Source: JANXMY01 sp964251675
GTDB taxonomy: Bacteria; Armatimonadota; Armatimonadia; Armatimonadales; Capsulimonadaceae
Assembly: GCA_964251675.1 (NCBI GenBank)
Contig: CAXUKS010000001.1
Span: 124,001-188,000, forward strand
Length of the DNA stretch: 64,000 nucleotides
Direction: 5' to 3'
Positions 34,902 through 43,607 of this stretch are shown here, one piece after another. The position numbers and the translations under genes are program-made. Numbering within the stretch: position 1 is the first letter of the stretch; each line of letters starts with the position of its first letter. The notes under the pieces were generated by a model. That model saw only the letters and a list, made by a program, of their open reading frames with translations, made no database searches and was not told the origin of the DNA.

Positions 34902-35645
34902 ATGCTCAAACACGAACAGCCCGAAGAACGAATGGCGGGGCAAGCGGCAGCGCAGGTGCGTGTCACCCCAGAAGAGCTGGCGGCAGCCATCGCCCGTCTG
35001 GAAGCCCGACGGACGGGGGCGGACGGCAAAATCGCCATTGGCGACGCCGTCAGCGAGCTGTCTTTGGACGCCACGCCGGAAGAAGTGCTGGCCGAGGTAC
35101 GAGCAGGCCAGAGCCAGCCGCAGGCGGTGAAGCCCCGGCGCCCCCTTTCTCTAGGTCAGCGCCTCAGCATTTGTTTTGCTGCCGGTGTCGTCCTTCTCAG
35201 CATTATGCAGCTAATCCGCGCTCGAAGCGGGGTTTCCTACACGCCTCAGCATATTTTTCTGGCCCCGGATATTCTGGTTGGGAACCCCAGCGGAAGGATG
35301 GTTCTGTTATCGGAAGTGGGCGACGGTCAGCCCGTGCGCTGCCGCTATGGCGGTATCAGTTTTCAACAGTTCAATCCCGGTCAGCAAACGCGATGGACTT
35401 TGATCAAGCATGATGGCAGGCCCTATGTGCGCGGATGGATACTCAGGATGTCGCCTGCAGTGCTCGCCCAAAATGGCGCAGAGGTGAACGCTGTGCGCGA
35501 CAGCAACTACACCGTTCCAATTACTCTGCCGGTGAGCGGCTTTGATGTCACAGTCCCCATCGGCGGCAACGGTGCTAATTGGGATGATTCCCCCATCTTT
35601 GCTCAAAACATTCATTTGGACAAGCACGCCTACGAAAGGTGGTAG
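34902..35645 (+). CDS. Paralog array member 2: single-pass membrane protein of unknown function
   Basis: This 247-residue protein starts MLKHEQPE. The cytosolic domain is the clearest of the set: VRVTPEELAAAIARLEARR (19-37) and IAIGDAVSELSLDATPEEVL (44-63). The membrane segment is about 86-106. The outer domain has RWTLIKHDGRPYVRGWIL (164-181) and ends LDKHAYERW. There are four bases from the previous stop, so the genes are coupled. A 53-base gap follows before member 3. Function unknown. Confidence 0.78.
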   Translation: MLKHEQPEERMAGQAAAQVRVTPEELAAAIARLEARRTGADGKIAIGDAVSELSLDATPEEVLAEVRAGQSQPQAVKPRRPLSLGQRLSICFAAGVVLLSIMQLIRARSGVSYTPQHIFLAPDILVGNPSGRMVLLSEVGDGQPVRCRYGGISFQQFNPGQQTRWTLIKHDGRPYVRGWILRMSPAVLAQNGAEVNAVRDSNYTVPITLPVSGFDVTVPIGGNGANWDDSPIFAQNIHLDKHAYERW

Positions 35646-35698
35646 AATACAGCTTCAGTCACCGTCCCTTATCAATTCTCTCCTGCCGGTAGGATGCC

Positions 35699-36664
35699 AT
35701 GCTAGAAAACAGCCACCCCGCACAAATCCCCGCCGCCGAGACCCGTGTTTCCACGCATGAGCTGACCGAGGCGCTGGCGTCCATTGACGCCCGCCGAGCG
35801 CAGGAAGCGTTTGCGCGGGTGGGCACAGTCACGCTGGCCGAGGGCCTCCGAGACAGCGAGGTGAACGCCACGCCCCAGGAACTGTACGCGGAGATTGAGG
35901 CGCTCCGCGAGGCTGACGCCGCGCAGGAAGAAGTCAAGCAGCGTCAGCAGCGGCTAAAGTTAGTTCTCAAGGCCGAGGTCGTTTCGGCAGCCCTCTGTTT
36001 TCTGGTGCTGTTCGGCTTTCAGCAAACTCTCTACAATCCAGCCTGGCAGCAGGCGCGGCAAACACAGCAGGCCGCGAGAGCGGTGGCGGATCAAACGCAG
36101 GAATTCAAGCGGCTCCTCGCACTGTCAACCGGACCGCAGCCGCAGTATCAGATTTTTGTGGTGTCGCCTTTTGGTATCGATGCGCGAGATACGCAGACGG
36201 AGTTCCCGATAAGTTGGCTGCCGGATGGCTGCAATATCCATTCGGCGGACGGATTCGGGATTTCGGATACAATGCCAATGCCACGATACTCGCCAAAAAC
36301 AGGCACTCCGTTGACTGGTTATCAGGTTGAATTTCAAGAAACGGGACCGCTCTCTTCCAAAGACACGGTCACGGTCTACTACGACGGCATCTCCTACTGG
36401 CGTGCTTGGATCAGGAAAAACGAGATCACAAATATCCTGAACGGCCATACTTGCCGGCTGTATCCGTCTCAGGCGGCGGGACGAACGGATGGGGCGGGCG
36501 AGATGGTTCCCATCACCATCCCGACACAAAGTGTCGTCAACGCTTACGGGCAGGAAGAATGGACCACCGGAGCAACATCTCTGTGCGTGTTCCCCGAGGG
36601 TCAGCAGGTTTCTCTCGACGAACACGCCTGGGAACAGAACCAAAACGTGCCGGGAGGCATCTAA
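35699..36664 (+). CDS. Paralog array member 3: single-pass membrane protein of unknown function
   Basis: This 321-residue member is the most divergent. The cytosolic domain still reads TRVSTHELTEALASIDARR (15-33) and VTLAEGLRDSEVNATPQEL (44-62). A Glu/Gln-rich helix (63-90) and one membrane segment (about 92-112) follow. The outer motif is weakened to VTVYYDGISYWRAWIR, and the C-terminus has LDEHAWEQN. GGTAGG lies ahead of ATG 35699. The stop is four bases before member 4. Confidence 0.75.
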   Translation: MLENSHPAQIPAAETRVSTHELTEALASIDARRAQEAFARVGTVTLAEGLRDSEVNATPQELYAEIEALREADAAQEEVKQRQQRLKLVLKAEVVSAALCFLVLFGFQQTLYNPAWQQARQTQQAARAVADQTQEFKRLLALSTGPQPQYQIFVVSPFGIDARDTQTEFPISWLPDGCNIHSADGFGISDTMPMPRYSPKTGTPLTGYQVEFQETGPLSSKDTVTVYYDGISYWRAWIRKNEITNILNGHTCRLYPSQAAGRTDGAGEMVPITIPTQSVVNAYGQEEWTTGATSLCVFPEGQQVSLDEHAWEQNQNVPGGI

Positions 36665-36668
36665 TGTT

Positions 36669-37652
36669 ATGCTGAAGCATGAGGAAACCCAGCAGTCGGC
36701 AGGCGAAGTGCGGGTCAAAAAAGAAGAGCTGGCTCGTGCTATTAGTATCCTGGAAGCCCGTCGGCAGGCAGAAGCGCAGGCGCAGGAAGGCACGGTCGTT
36801 ATCGGCGATGTCCTTCAGGTACTTCAAATTAACGTGCCCGCCGAAGACGTTTTGCACGAGATTGAAGCCATGCGGGACGGGCAGCCGCAGGAAGAAGTCC
36901 TGGAGCGCCCGGTTGATCCGCTGAGAACAGCCGATGCCAAGCTGGTTGCGGGTATTGTTCTGGTTCCACTGGCGGCAGTGGTTCTGGGGGGCCTGATCTT
37001 TCACCCCGCCCCACCGACGCAGTCTGGGTTCACAAATTATTCGCCTTCTTCCGTCGTGAGCAAGCCTAGTCCCACCTCATTTGTAATGTCTTCCCCAATT
37101 GATCCAAGTTCGGGGGCAACGGGCCAGGAAATGGATGAAGGAGGCTTCAATGCCAGCTCGGTGCTAAAGATGCTGTCCGCCGTGCCAGACAATCAGGCGG
37201 TGCATTGCAGCAGCAACAGCCTGTGGCAGCTTGTGAGCGCTAACGCGCAGCAGCGGCAGACCGCCCCGCTTACCCCGCGCCGCTTCAATCGAGGTTTTTG
37301 GCATTACACGCACTCCCCACTGGATGCGGCGGCGCTGGCGAAGTCCAACCAGAAATTTGATGTCCGTCCGGGACTGAAAAAGCCCTGGGAGATTATCAAG
37401 CACGACGGCAATCTCTATTTTCGCGGGTGGGTCGCGGCAAAGTTCACCAAAGCGCAGGCCGCGAAGCGTCCTGTCATTGTTCATGCGTATCCTCGTTCTT
37501 TTGATGCGGGTATCACTCCACAGCAGATCACGCTGAAAGCAGATTTCACTTTGTCTCCTAATTTTGAATGGCAGCTGAAAGCAAAGGAAGATGCAAGTGA
37601 AATGGTAGTGGATGACGTGACCCCGGACAGCCACATGTGGGAGAAATGGTGA
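36669..37652 (+). CDS. Paralog array member 4: single-pass membrane protein of unknown function
   Basis: This 327-residue protein starts MLKHEETQ at 36669; an open frame continues back to 36489 but overlaps member 3. The cytosolic domain reads VRVKKEELARAISILEARR (14-32) and VVIGDVLQVLQINVPAEDVL (43-62), the membrane segment is about 91-111, and a Ser/Pro-rich linker follows. The outer motif is EIIKHDGNLYFRGWV and the C-terminus reads PDSHMWEKW. It is four bases from both neighbours, so it is tightly coupled. Confidence 0.77.
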   Translation: MLKHEETQQSAGEVRVKKEELARAISILEARRQAEAQAQEGTVVIGDVLQVLQINVPAEDVLHEIEAMRDGQPQEEVLERPVDPLRTADAKLVAGIVLVPLAAVVLGGLIFHPAPPTQSGFTNYSPSSVVSKPSPTSFVMSSPIDPSSGATGQEMDEGGFNASSVLKMLSAVPDNQAVHCSSNSLWQLVSANAQQRQTAPLTPRRFNRGFWHYTHSPLDAAALAKSNQKFDVRPGLKKPWEIIKHDGNLYFRGWVAAKFTKAQAAKRPVIVHAYPRSFDAGITPQQITLKADFTLSPNFEWQLKAKEDASEMVVDDVTPDSHMWEKW

Positions 37653-37656
37653 CATC

Positions 37657-38439
37657 ATGCTGAAGCAAACGGAACACGCAGACGCCCCTGCCCCAAGCGC
37701 CGCGCAGGTGCGGGTCACGCCGGAAGAACTGGCGGCGGCGATTTCGCATTTGGATGCGGGGCGAGCGGGGCAGGACGGCAAAATAGCGATAGGCCGAGCG
37801 GTCGAGGAGCTTTCGCTGGACGCCGCGCCGGAGGACATCTTGCGGGCGGTGGAAGCGACCCGTCAGCAGACTGCTCGCCGCCGCCGAAACAGACGAGGCG
37901 GGGTGGTGGCTCTGTTTGCCGGACTGGCGGCGGTCGGCGGGCTGGGAGTGTGGGGGTTTGAGCGTCTGCCCCGCCCGGCTCCTGCTATACCTGTTGTGCC
38001 TCAGACATTGTCTGCGCTTGGAGAGGGGCAGTCGGCGTATGTAGACACACGCGGGCTAAAGCAGATTATTGACCGGATTTATCCAACACAAATACAGACT
38101 TATCCGAACAGCAAAGGGATTCGCTGGGGAATTATCAAGCACGGCGGCAGGATTTATGTGCAGGCATACACGCTGGAAACCACCGAGAAGGGCATCAACG
38201 GCAAAACATTTGATCTTCGCAACGCGGAAGAAGCAGACCTGAACGGCAGATACAAGGGAAACTTTATTACCTCAGGTAAATATTCTTCGAAAATGCACCC
38301 GGACGTGAAAGTAACCCTGCCCCTGGAAGAGCGGCTTCAGTACCGAGACTCGCAGCAGTTGGAAGACCAAGCCGTTCTGATGAATGTTAGCGTCCGCTCT
38401 GACGACCACCTTTGGGATAATTTTGAACACAACCACTAA
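37657..38439 (+). CDS. Paralog array member 5: single-pass membrane protein of unknown function
   Basis: This 260-residue protein starts MLKQTEHA. The cytosolic domain reads VRVTPEELAAAISHLDAGR (18-36) and IAIGRAVEELSLDAAPEDIL (43-62), almost identical to member 2, suggesting a recent duplication. A basic run TARRRRNRR precedes the membrane segment (about 81-101), fitting an inside N-terminus. The outer motif is WGIIKHGGRIYVQAYTLE, and the C-terminus has SDDHLWDNF. Its 3' end overlaps or abuts the next gene. Confidence 0.78.
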   Translation: MLKQTEHADAPAPSAAQVRVTPEELAAAISHLDAGRAGQDGKIAIGRAVEELSLDAAPEDILRAVEATRQQTARRRRNRRGGVVALFAGLAAVGGLGVWGFERLPRPAPAIPVVPQTLSALGEGQSAYVDTRGLKQIIDRIYPTQIQTYPNSKGIRWGIIKHGGRIYVQAYTLETTEKGINGKTFDLRNAEEADLNGRYKGNFITSGKYSSKMHPDVKVTLPLEERLQYRDSQQLEDQAVLMNVSVRSDDHLWDNFEHNH

Positions 38440-39685
38440 TATCAGTAATGACATCATAGTCATTGGCGGCGGAGCGGCGGGGATGCTGGCGGCGCGGCGG
38501 GCGGCGGAATTGGGAGCATCGGTGACGCTGCTGGAAAAGAATGAGCGGCTGGGGATGAAGATACTGATCTCCGGCGGGGGCAAGTGCAACCTGACCCATG
38601 ACGGGCCGATGGAGGACGTGCGGGCGAAGTTTCGGCCCAATGAAGCGCGGTTCCTGAAGCCGTCGTTCTACAAGTTCACCAACGCGCAGTTTTTGGACAT
38701 CCTGCACACGCGGGGCATGCAAACCTACGTGCGGCCCGATGGGCGCGTCTTCCCGGTGGAACCCGCCAATGCCAAAGACGTGGCCGCGCTCCTGACAGGC
38801 TATGTGGAGGAAACAGGCGTCACGGTGCGCTACTCGTCGCCCGTGACCGGGCTGGTGGCAGAAAACGGGCGCATGGTGGGCGTGCGGGTGGGCGGCGAGA
38901 CGCTGACCGCCTCAAAGGTGATTGTGTCTACCGGCGGGTCCTCGTACCCGGCGACGGGAACGACAGGCGACGGCTGGCCCTGGCTGTCGGCGCTGGGGCA
39001 CTCGCTGGTGACACTCCGGGCGGCGCTGGCCCCGCTGTATTTCCACGCGGCGGCGTCCGACTGGTCGGGCGTGGCCCTGCGCGACTGCGCCCTGCGGGCA
39101 CGGGCAGGCACGGGCGGCAAGGAGTTTATGCGCTGGCAGGGCGACTTGCTGTTCACCCACAAAGGCGTCTCCGGGCCAACCGCGCTGGGGGTCTCCCGCG
39201 AGGTGGCCGAGCGGCACGGGCACGAGAAAGAGAACGTCGTCGAGGCGGACCTCGCGCCGGGTCTGTCCTGGGAAGAGCTGCAAGCCGAGCTGCGCCGTCA
39301 GGCGACGGAAGCCCCGCGTAAGACCGTGTCGGCCCTCGCCGCGCCGTTCGTGCCATCCCGGCTGCTGGAGCCGCTGTTGGTCGCGGCAAATGTGCCGGGC
39401 GAGACGCGCGGATCAGCCTTGAAGGCCAAAGACTTGAACCGGCTGGTGACGACGCTGAAAGGCTGGCCGCTCGGCACGGTGCGCCATGTGCCTTTGGAGC
39501 GCGGCGAGGTAGTCGCAGGCGGCGTCTCTTTGGACGAAGTGGACCCGCAGACGATGCGCTCCAAAATTGTAGAGGGGCTGTCTCTGTGCGGCGAGGTGCT
39601 GGACATCGCCGGGCCGGTGGGCGGCTACAACTTGCAGGCGGCATGGAGCACCGGTTGGGTCGCAGGCGAGGCGGCGGCGAAGTGA
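38423..39685 (+). CDS. BaiN/HI0933-family FAD-dependent oxidoreductase
   Basis: This flavoprotein has 420 residues from TTG 38423; an ATG at 38384 is also in frame but would overlap paralog 5 by 56 bases. The dinucleotide motif IIVIGGGAAGMLAA is at the N-terminus, followed by the family signature ISGGGKCNLTHDG, the LFTHKGVSGPTALGVSRE motif and the C-terminal GPVGGYNLQAAWSTGWVAG FAD contact. Family members were called NAD(P)/FAD oxidoreductases or aminoacetone-oxidase-like; the substrate is unknown. Confidence 0.9.
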   Translation: MNTTTNISNDIIVIGGGAAGMLAARRAAELGASVTLLEKNERLGMKILISGGGKCNLTHDGPMEDVRAKFRPNEARFLKPSFYKFTNAQFLDILHTRGMQTYVRPDGRVFPVEPANAKDVAALLTGYVEETGVTVRYSSPVTGLVAENGRMVGVRVGGETLTASKVIVSTGGSSYPATGTTGDGWPWLSALGHSLVTLRAALAPLYFHAAASDWSGVALRDCALRARAGTGGKEFMRWQGDLLFTHKGVSGPTALGVSREVAERHGHEKENVVEADLAPGLSWEELQAELRRQATEAPRKTVSALAAPFVPSRLLEPLLVAANVPGETRGSALKAKDLNRLVTTLKGWPLGTVRHVPLERGEVVAGGVSLDEVDPQTMRSKIVEGLSLCGEVLDIAGPVGGYNLQAAWSTGWVAGEAAAK

Positions 39686-39691
39686 CCTAAA

Positions 39692-39894
39692 TGCCCCCCG
39701 CCCCCATTCTGGCAGCCGGAACCTAACCCCCTGGCCCCCTTCCCTAAGAAGGAAGGGGGAGCAGGAAATTCAGAGTATGGGCAGTAGGTTGTCTCTGCCC
39801 TCTTCTCGGGTCTGTATCTGTCTGGCTCCCCCTTCCTTCTTAGGGAAGGGGGCCGGGGGGTTAGGTTCCGGCTCCCCAGAATGGGGGCGGGGCA
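39692..39894. repeat. Long intergenic palindrome, copy 4 (different sequence class)
   Basis: Arms of about 70 bases (39692-39762 and 39824-39894) pair around a centre of about 60 bases. Each arm contains GGAACCTAACCCCC followed by its own hairpin CCCCCTTCC-CTAAGA-AGGAAGGGGG and an outer C/G run. It lacks the CTGAA loop of the other copies but has the same hairpins-in-arms plan and also lies between convergent genes. Confidence 0.9.
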
Positions 39895-39922
39895 AATGCC
39901 CCGCCCTTCTCTATTGAGCCGC

Positions 39923-41779
39923 TCAGGACTGTGCGCCGGGGATGCCGTCCAGCACCGTAAATGACTTGGCGGTGGAGACATTGGCCGTGGCCGAGACGAC
40001 TTTGCCGGTGACGGGGTCGCTGTCCACCAGGCGGTAGTCAGTCTGGAACTGTGCGGGCGTTACCGTGCAAAGCACGTAGCCTTTCTTGCGCGGGTTGACG
40101 TACTTGACCCAGGGCTGATCGTTCTTCTGGAATCCCAGTTCCACCGGACCCCAGAAGGCGGGCGGAAAGTCCGCCGTGACCGAGCTGGTGACAAACTCAG
40201 TGGCGACGGTGCTGCTGAGATTGCCCCAGTCCGCAGGGTTCGGAGCGCTTTGCAGGTTGTGGACCCAGGACGAATGAATGTCGCCGGTGATGACGACTAC
40301 GTTGCGCTCTTCGCCGCTCTTTCGCAGGGCGGCCACTGTGCCGAGCAGCGCGGCGCGTTCGGAGGAATAGCCGTCCCAGGAGTCAATATCAAAGACGGGC
40401 ACCGGGACCCCGACTGTGGGGCTGAGGAAGAGCTTATTGCCGTGGATATAGTCGGCGTTGAAGTCGGTGACGCCCATCATGGTCTGGTTGCCTAGCGTGT
40501 TCCATTTCGTGGTTGACTTCGTGATGCCGTCCAGCAGCCAGCCGAACTGCGTTTTGCCCAGCAGTGTGTTTGGCAGACCGGCATCCGCCGAGTCGGCAGA
40601 ATCGTTCACGCCGGTGTAGGGAGACAGGCCAAAGTCGTTGACAGCCAGCCCGCTTTTGACCGGGGCCAGCGGACCGTCGGCAGCAGTTCCAAAGGAGCGC
40701 GGCTGATCGGTGCGGTACTGGCGATCATCCAGCATATGCAGCGTCAGCAGATCGCCAAATTGCAGGCGGCGGTACAGGTGGGCGTTTTTCCAGTCAATCG
40801 TCCCGTCGGAATTAGCAATCAGATGCGTGCGGCGCAGCGGCATATTTTCATAGTAGGCTTGGTAGGCGGATGCCCGCTGCAGAAGGAACTGCATCGGCGC
40901 CTGGTAGGGGGCGCTGCTGCCATTGGCGGCGGCGACGCGGTCGCCAATTTCGTCATGGGTGTTGGAATAGTTGTTTTCCGTCTCGTGGTCATCCCAGACG
41001 GCGATCAGCGGATGGGTTGCGTGCAGGGTTTGCAGGGACGGCTCCTGATGGTACTGGGTGTAGCGGCGGCGGTAGTCGGCCAGTGTGGAAAGCTGATCAA
41101 TACCGGTTCCGTTGTGGGCCGCCTGGTAGTCAGTCACGGAATGCTGGCGCCCACCGACGGCGTTCGTCTCGGCATCGTATTCGTAGATGTAATCGCCCAG
41201 ATGCACCCAGAAGTCCAGGTCCTGCTTCGCCATGTCGGCATAGGCCACGAAGTAGCCGTTCTGGAAGTCGGAGCAGGAGCAGAACGCGAACTTCACCAGA
41301 TTAGTCGGAGCATCAGTCATCGGCGCGGTTTTCAGCCGTCCGGTGCGCGACACGTAACCGTCAATCAGGAAGCGGTAGTAGTAGAACGCCGCAGGCCGCA
41401 GGCCGCTCAGCTCGATATGGACCGAGTGAGCAAGCTGCGGCAGGGCAAGCGCGGAGCCGCGCTGCACGATGTTTGTGAAGCGGCTGTCGGTGGCGACCTG
41501 CCAGAGCACATCCCGCGACCGGGTGGAGTCCCAGGTCACGCCGCCGGGGGCCAGCCGTGTCCAGAGGACCACGCCGTCGGGCGCGGGGTCGCCGGAGGCC
41601 ACCCCGAGGGTGAAGGGGTCGCTCGGCAGCTTCGCTGAGTTGTTCGCGGTCACAGAAGATGCCTGCCGTCCTGCCAGCAGCAGGGCGGTGGTCATGCCCG
41701 CCGCTCCGAGAAACTGGCGGCGCGTCAATGGCGAGCGCATCAGGCGGCGAAATGTCTGATCATCCATCTCATTATCCAT
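39923..41779 (-). CDS. phoD: Tat-exported PhoD-family alkaline phosphatase
   Basis: PhoD phosphatases release phosphate from mono- and diesters outside the membrane, using Fe/Ca. The 618-residue protein has a twin-arginine signal (LTRRQFLGAAG, Arg20-Arg21). The PhoD N domain reads FTLGVASGDPAPDGVVLWTR, and the metal site includes AFCSCSDFQ, HLGDYIYEY, AVWDDHETENNY and VVITGDIHSSW. ATG 41779 has AAAGGT upstream and overlaps the upstream gene's stop by eight bases, so the two are coupled. Confidence 0.93.
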   Translation of the reverse strand: MDNEMDDQTFRRLMRSPLTRRQFLGAAGMTTALLLAGRQASSVTANNSAKLPSDPFTLGVASGDPAPDGVVLWTRLAPGGVTWDSTRSRDVLWQVATDSRFTNIVQRGSALALPQLAHSVHIELSGLRPAAFYYYRFLIDGYVSRTGRLKTAPMTDAPTNLVKFAFCSCSDFQNGYFVAYADMAKQDLDFWVHLGDYIYEYDAETNAVGGRQHSVTDYQAAHNGTGIDQLSTLADYRRRYTQYHQEPSLQTLHATHPLIAVWDDHETENNYSNTHDEIGDRVAAANGSSAPYQAPMQFLLQRASAYQAYYENMPLRRTHLIANSDGTIDWKNAHLYRRLQFGDLLTLHMLDDRQYRTDQPRSFGTAADGPLAPVKSGLAVNDFGLSPYTGVNDSADSADAGLPNTLLGKTQFGWLLDGITKSTTKWNTLGNQTMMGVTDFNADYIHGNKLFLSPTVGVPVPVFDIDSWDGYSSERAALLGTVAALRKSGEERNVVVITGDIHSSWVHNLQSAPNPADWGNLSSTVATEFVTSSVTADFPPAFWGPVELGFQKNDQPWVKYVNPRKKGYVLCTVTPAQFQTDYRLVDSDPVTGKVVSATANVSTAKSFTVLDGIPGAQS

Positions 41780-42419
41780 TGGTGTGACCTTTCAGAGTGC
41801 GGCGGCGGCGCGTAGAGAGGCTGCCTGCCAGAAACAGTGCGCCGGGAATGAAAATCAGCCCGGAGTTGAGCTCGGGAACGGGAACGGCATTCGCCGTGAC
41901 CTGCCAGCTGCCGGTGCGAGTATTGCCGTCAAAATCGGTGAACGGCCCGCCGGTATACAGCGGGTCCGAGAAATCAGAGTTATTAAATGCAAATCCATTG
42001 CTGAGAAACTGCCCCAGCGCGGCGTTGTCATGCTGGGTCAGAGCAATGAAATAGGAGCCTTGCGCGAGTGTCGCATTGAGGGAAGCGTCGCTGACACCGT
42101 TGTCGTCAATGCTTTGTCCGATCAGCAGGCTGGTCTCCGGGCTGCCGGTATTGGTGAACAGGGACAGCGTGGTCGGAAAGCCGTTCAGGATCGCGTCCGC
42201 ATAGGAATGCGTGGAAATCGAAACGCTGCTGGCCGGGCCGGTGAGCGTGAACGCCAGAAGCTGCACGTCGTTGTCATTGACAAACGGATGATAGCCGGGG
42301 GCGCTGCTGCTGAAGGAGAAGGACTGAGCACGGGCAGTGTGCGGGGCGGCCAGCAGAAACGCCGCTCCCCCCGCTGCGGCCAGCAGAGGCATGAAAAAAC
42401 GAGGCAGGGTAAGACGCAT
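41772..42419 (-). CDS. Secreted DVUA0089-like protein with C-terminal sorting signal
   Basis: This 215-residue protein has a signal peptide (FFMPLLAAAGGAAFLLAA ... ARA), a beta-sandwich body (DNDVQLLAFTLTGPASSVSI; YFIALTQHDN), and a C-terminal VPVPELNSG, a hydrophobic stretch and STRRRR, a PEP-CTERM-type signal. It resembles DVUA0089-family proteins. It overlaps phoD by eight bases, so a surface protein and an exported phosphatase are co-expressed. Function unknown. Confidence 0.75.
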   Translation of the reverse strand: MRLTLPRFFMPLLAAAGGAAFLLAAPHTARAQSFSFSSSAPGYHPFVNDNDVQLLAFTLTGPASSVSISTHSYADAILNGFPTTLSLFTNTGSPETSLLIGQSIDDNGVSDASLNATLAQGSYFIALTQHDNAALGQFLSNGFAFNNSDFSDPLYTGGPFTDFDGNTRTGSWQVTANAVPVPELNSGLIFIPGALFLAGSLSTRRRRTLKGHTNG

Positions 42420-42545
42420 AAGATAGCTCCTTTGAAATCGCTTAACAACAGTGCCGCCATTGTAACGCGCTTGTATTAAGGCGGCATTAAGCGGCTGTTA
42501 AAACGACGTTAAGAAATACGCCCACAGCCACGACCGTGCCTCCCC

Positions 42546-42575
42546 TTGACTTCGCCCGCCCCCTTCGGCTATACT
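42546..42575 (+). promoter_or_regulatory. Promoter of the cobalamin-riboswitch transcript
   Basis: TTGACT, an 18-base spacer and TATACT, directly ahead of the riboswitch; predicted start about 42582. Confidence 0.8.
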
Positions 42576-42584
42576 AACCGCACA

Positions 42585-42735
42585 ATTCATCGTGCCCAAC
42601 ACGTTCGGTGCTGCGTGGTCAACACGCGGCTTAAATGGGGAAGTCCGGTGCGTCCTGCTTAACACGCAGGGCAATTCCGGCGCTGTCCCGCAACTGTGAC
42701 AGCGGCCTTCAGGCCGTTCAGCCAGATTACCAGCC
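42585..42735 (+). promoter_or_regulatory. Cobalamin (AdoCbl/B12) riboswitch
   Basis: The core is recognisable: TTAAATGGGGAAGTCCGGTG, then the B12-box-like GGCGCTGTCCCGCAACTGTG and a closing GCCAGATTACC. Spacing and order match the class. Downstream, CCGAAA (42744) can pair with TTTCGG (42776-42781) ahead of a T-run, while GCCCG/CGGGC offers an alternative fold. Binding of B12 normally turns expression off. The first gene after it is a pseudopilin rather than a B12 gene. Confidence 0.92.
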
Positions 42736-42743
42736 AAACGTGC

Positions 42744-42790
42744 CCGAAAAATAAGCTCTTCAAGACGGGCCTATCTTTCGGAACTTTTTT
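42744..42790 (+). terminator. Probable expression-platform terminator of the riboswitch
   Basis: CCGAAA / TTTCGG followed by AAC and six T residues. GCCCG (42742-42746) and CGGGC (42766-42770) overlap it and could form the competing antiterminator. The stem is weak. Confidence 0.5.
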
Positions 42791-42822
42791 GCCTGCGTGC
42801 GACAGGCGAAAGGAACTTGCCT

Positions 42823-43599
42823 ATGTCCGGCCCGGCCCCGCCCCCACGCGGCTCCGTTCAGGCGTTTACCCTGATTGAGCTGCTCGTCGTGATCGCCATT
42901 ATCGCGATTCTTGCGGCGATTTTATTTCCCGTCTTCTCCAAAGTCCGCGAAAATGCCCGGCGCACCGTCTGTCAGTCCAACCTCAAACAGCTTGGCCTGG
43001 CCTGGCTAATGTATGCCAACGATTATGACGAGCAGGTCTGCCCGTCGTACAACGCCACGCGCTTTGGCGGCGACGCCGACGATGCCTGGGATTTTCGACT
43101 CAACCGTACCACCCACGTCTGGGGCCTCGGGATGCTCGGCCCGTACACCACGACGGGCCAGATTCACGGCTGCCCTGACAACCCGGCACTCGCCAGTGCC
43201 ACCACCCGGCCTTATAATGGCTACGGCTACAACGCCACTTACCTCGGCGGCGATCTGGGCTTGTCGGCGGGCGGCAACTATCCCGCCTGTCACCTGAGCC
43301 AGATTGTTATGCCCGCCCAGACTGCCGCCTTCGCGGATGGCGGCTACGGCGGCGCTTATCCGCAGCCGGAGAACTTCCTGCGTGCCCCCGGCGATGCCGT
43401 CTTCGCAGGCAGCTACGGGGCAGGGCTGGTGGACTTTCGCCACAACGGCACGGCGACAGTCTGCTATGCCGATGGGCACGTCAAGTCTGTCCGGGGCAGC
43501 TTTCCCTACGATCCCCAGTATCCCCGGTTTGGCGGCCTGTCTGCCGACGATTCGGCCTATGGGCCAGGAATGCAGCCCGCCAGCGCCTACGCTTACTAA
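42823..43599 (+). CDS. DUF1559-type pseudopilin (prepilin N-methylation signal, H-x9-DG)
   Basis: This 258-residue protein starts at ATG 42823 (MSGPAPPPRG; AAAGGA eight bases upstream). The prepilin signal reads AFTLIELLVVIAIIAILAAI, with Ala in place of the usual Gly before the cleavage site and Glu5 conserved. The C-terminal H-x9-DG motif is HNGTATVCYADGH. Such proteins are abundant in Planctomycetes and Armatimonadota and are probably assembled by type II/IV-like machinery. It is first behind the B12 riboswitch. Confidence 0.88.
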   Translation: MSGPAPPPRGSVQAFTLIELLVVIAIIAILAAILFPVFSKVRENARRTVCQSNLKQLGLAWLMYANDYDEQVCPSYNATRFGGDADDAWDFRLNRTTHVWGLGMLGPYTTTGQIHGCPDNPALASATTRPYNGYGYNATYLGGDLGLSAGGNYPACHLSQIVMPAQTAAFADGGYGGAYPQPENFLRAPGDAVFAGSYGAGLVDFRHNGTATVCYADGHVKSVRGSFPYDPQYPRFGGLSADDSAYGPGMQPASAYAY

Positions 43600-43607
43600 C
43601 ACTATTG

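Noticed and set aside
40736..41638. 300-residue plus-strand frame opposite phoD
   Set aside because: phoD has a Tat signal and full metal site; the opposite frame has no motif.
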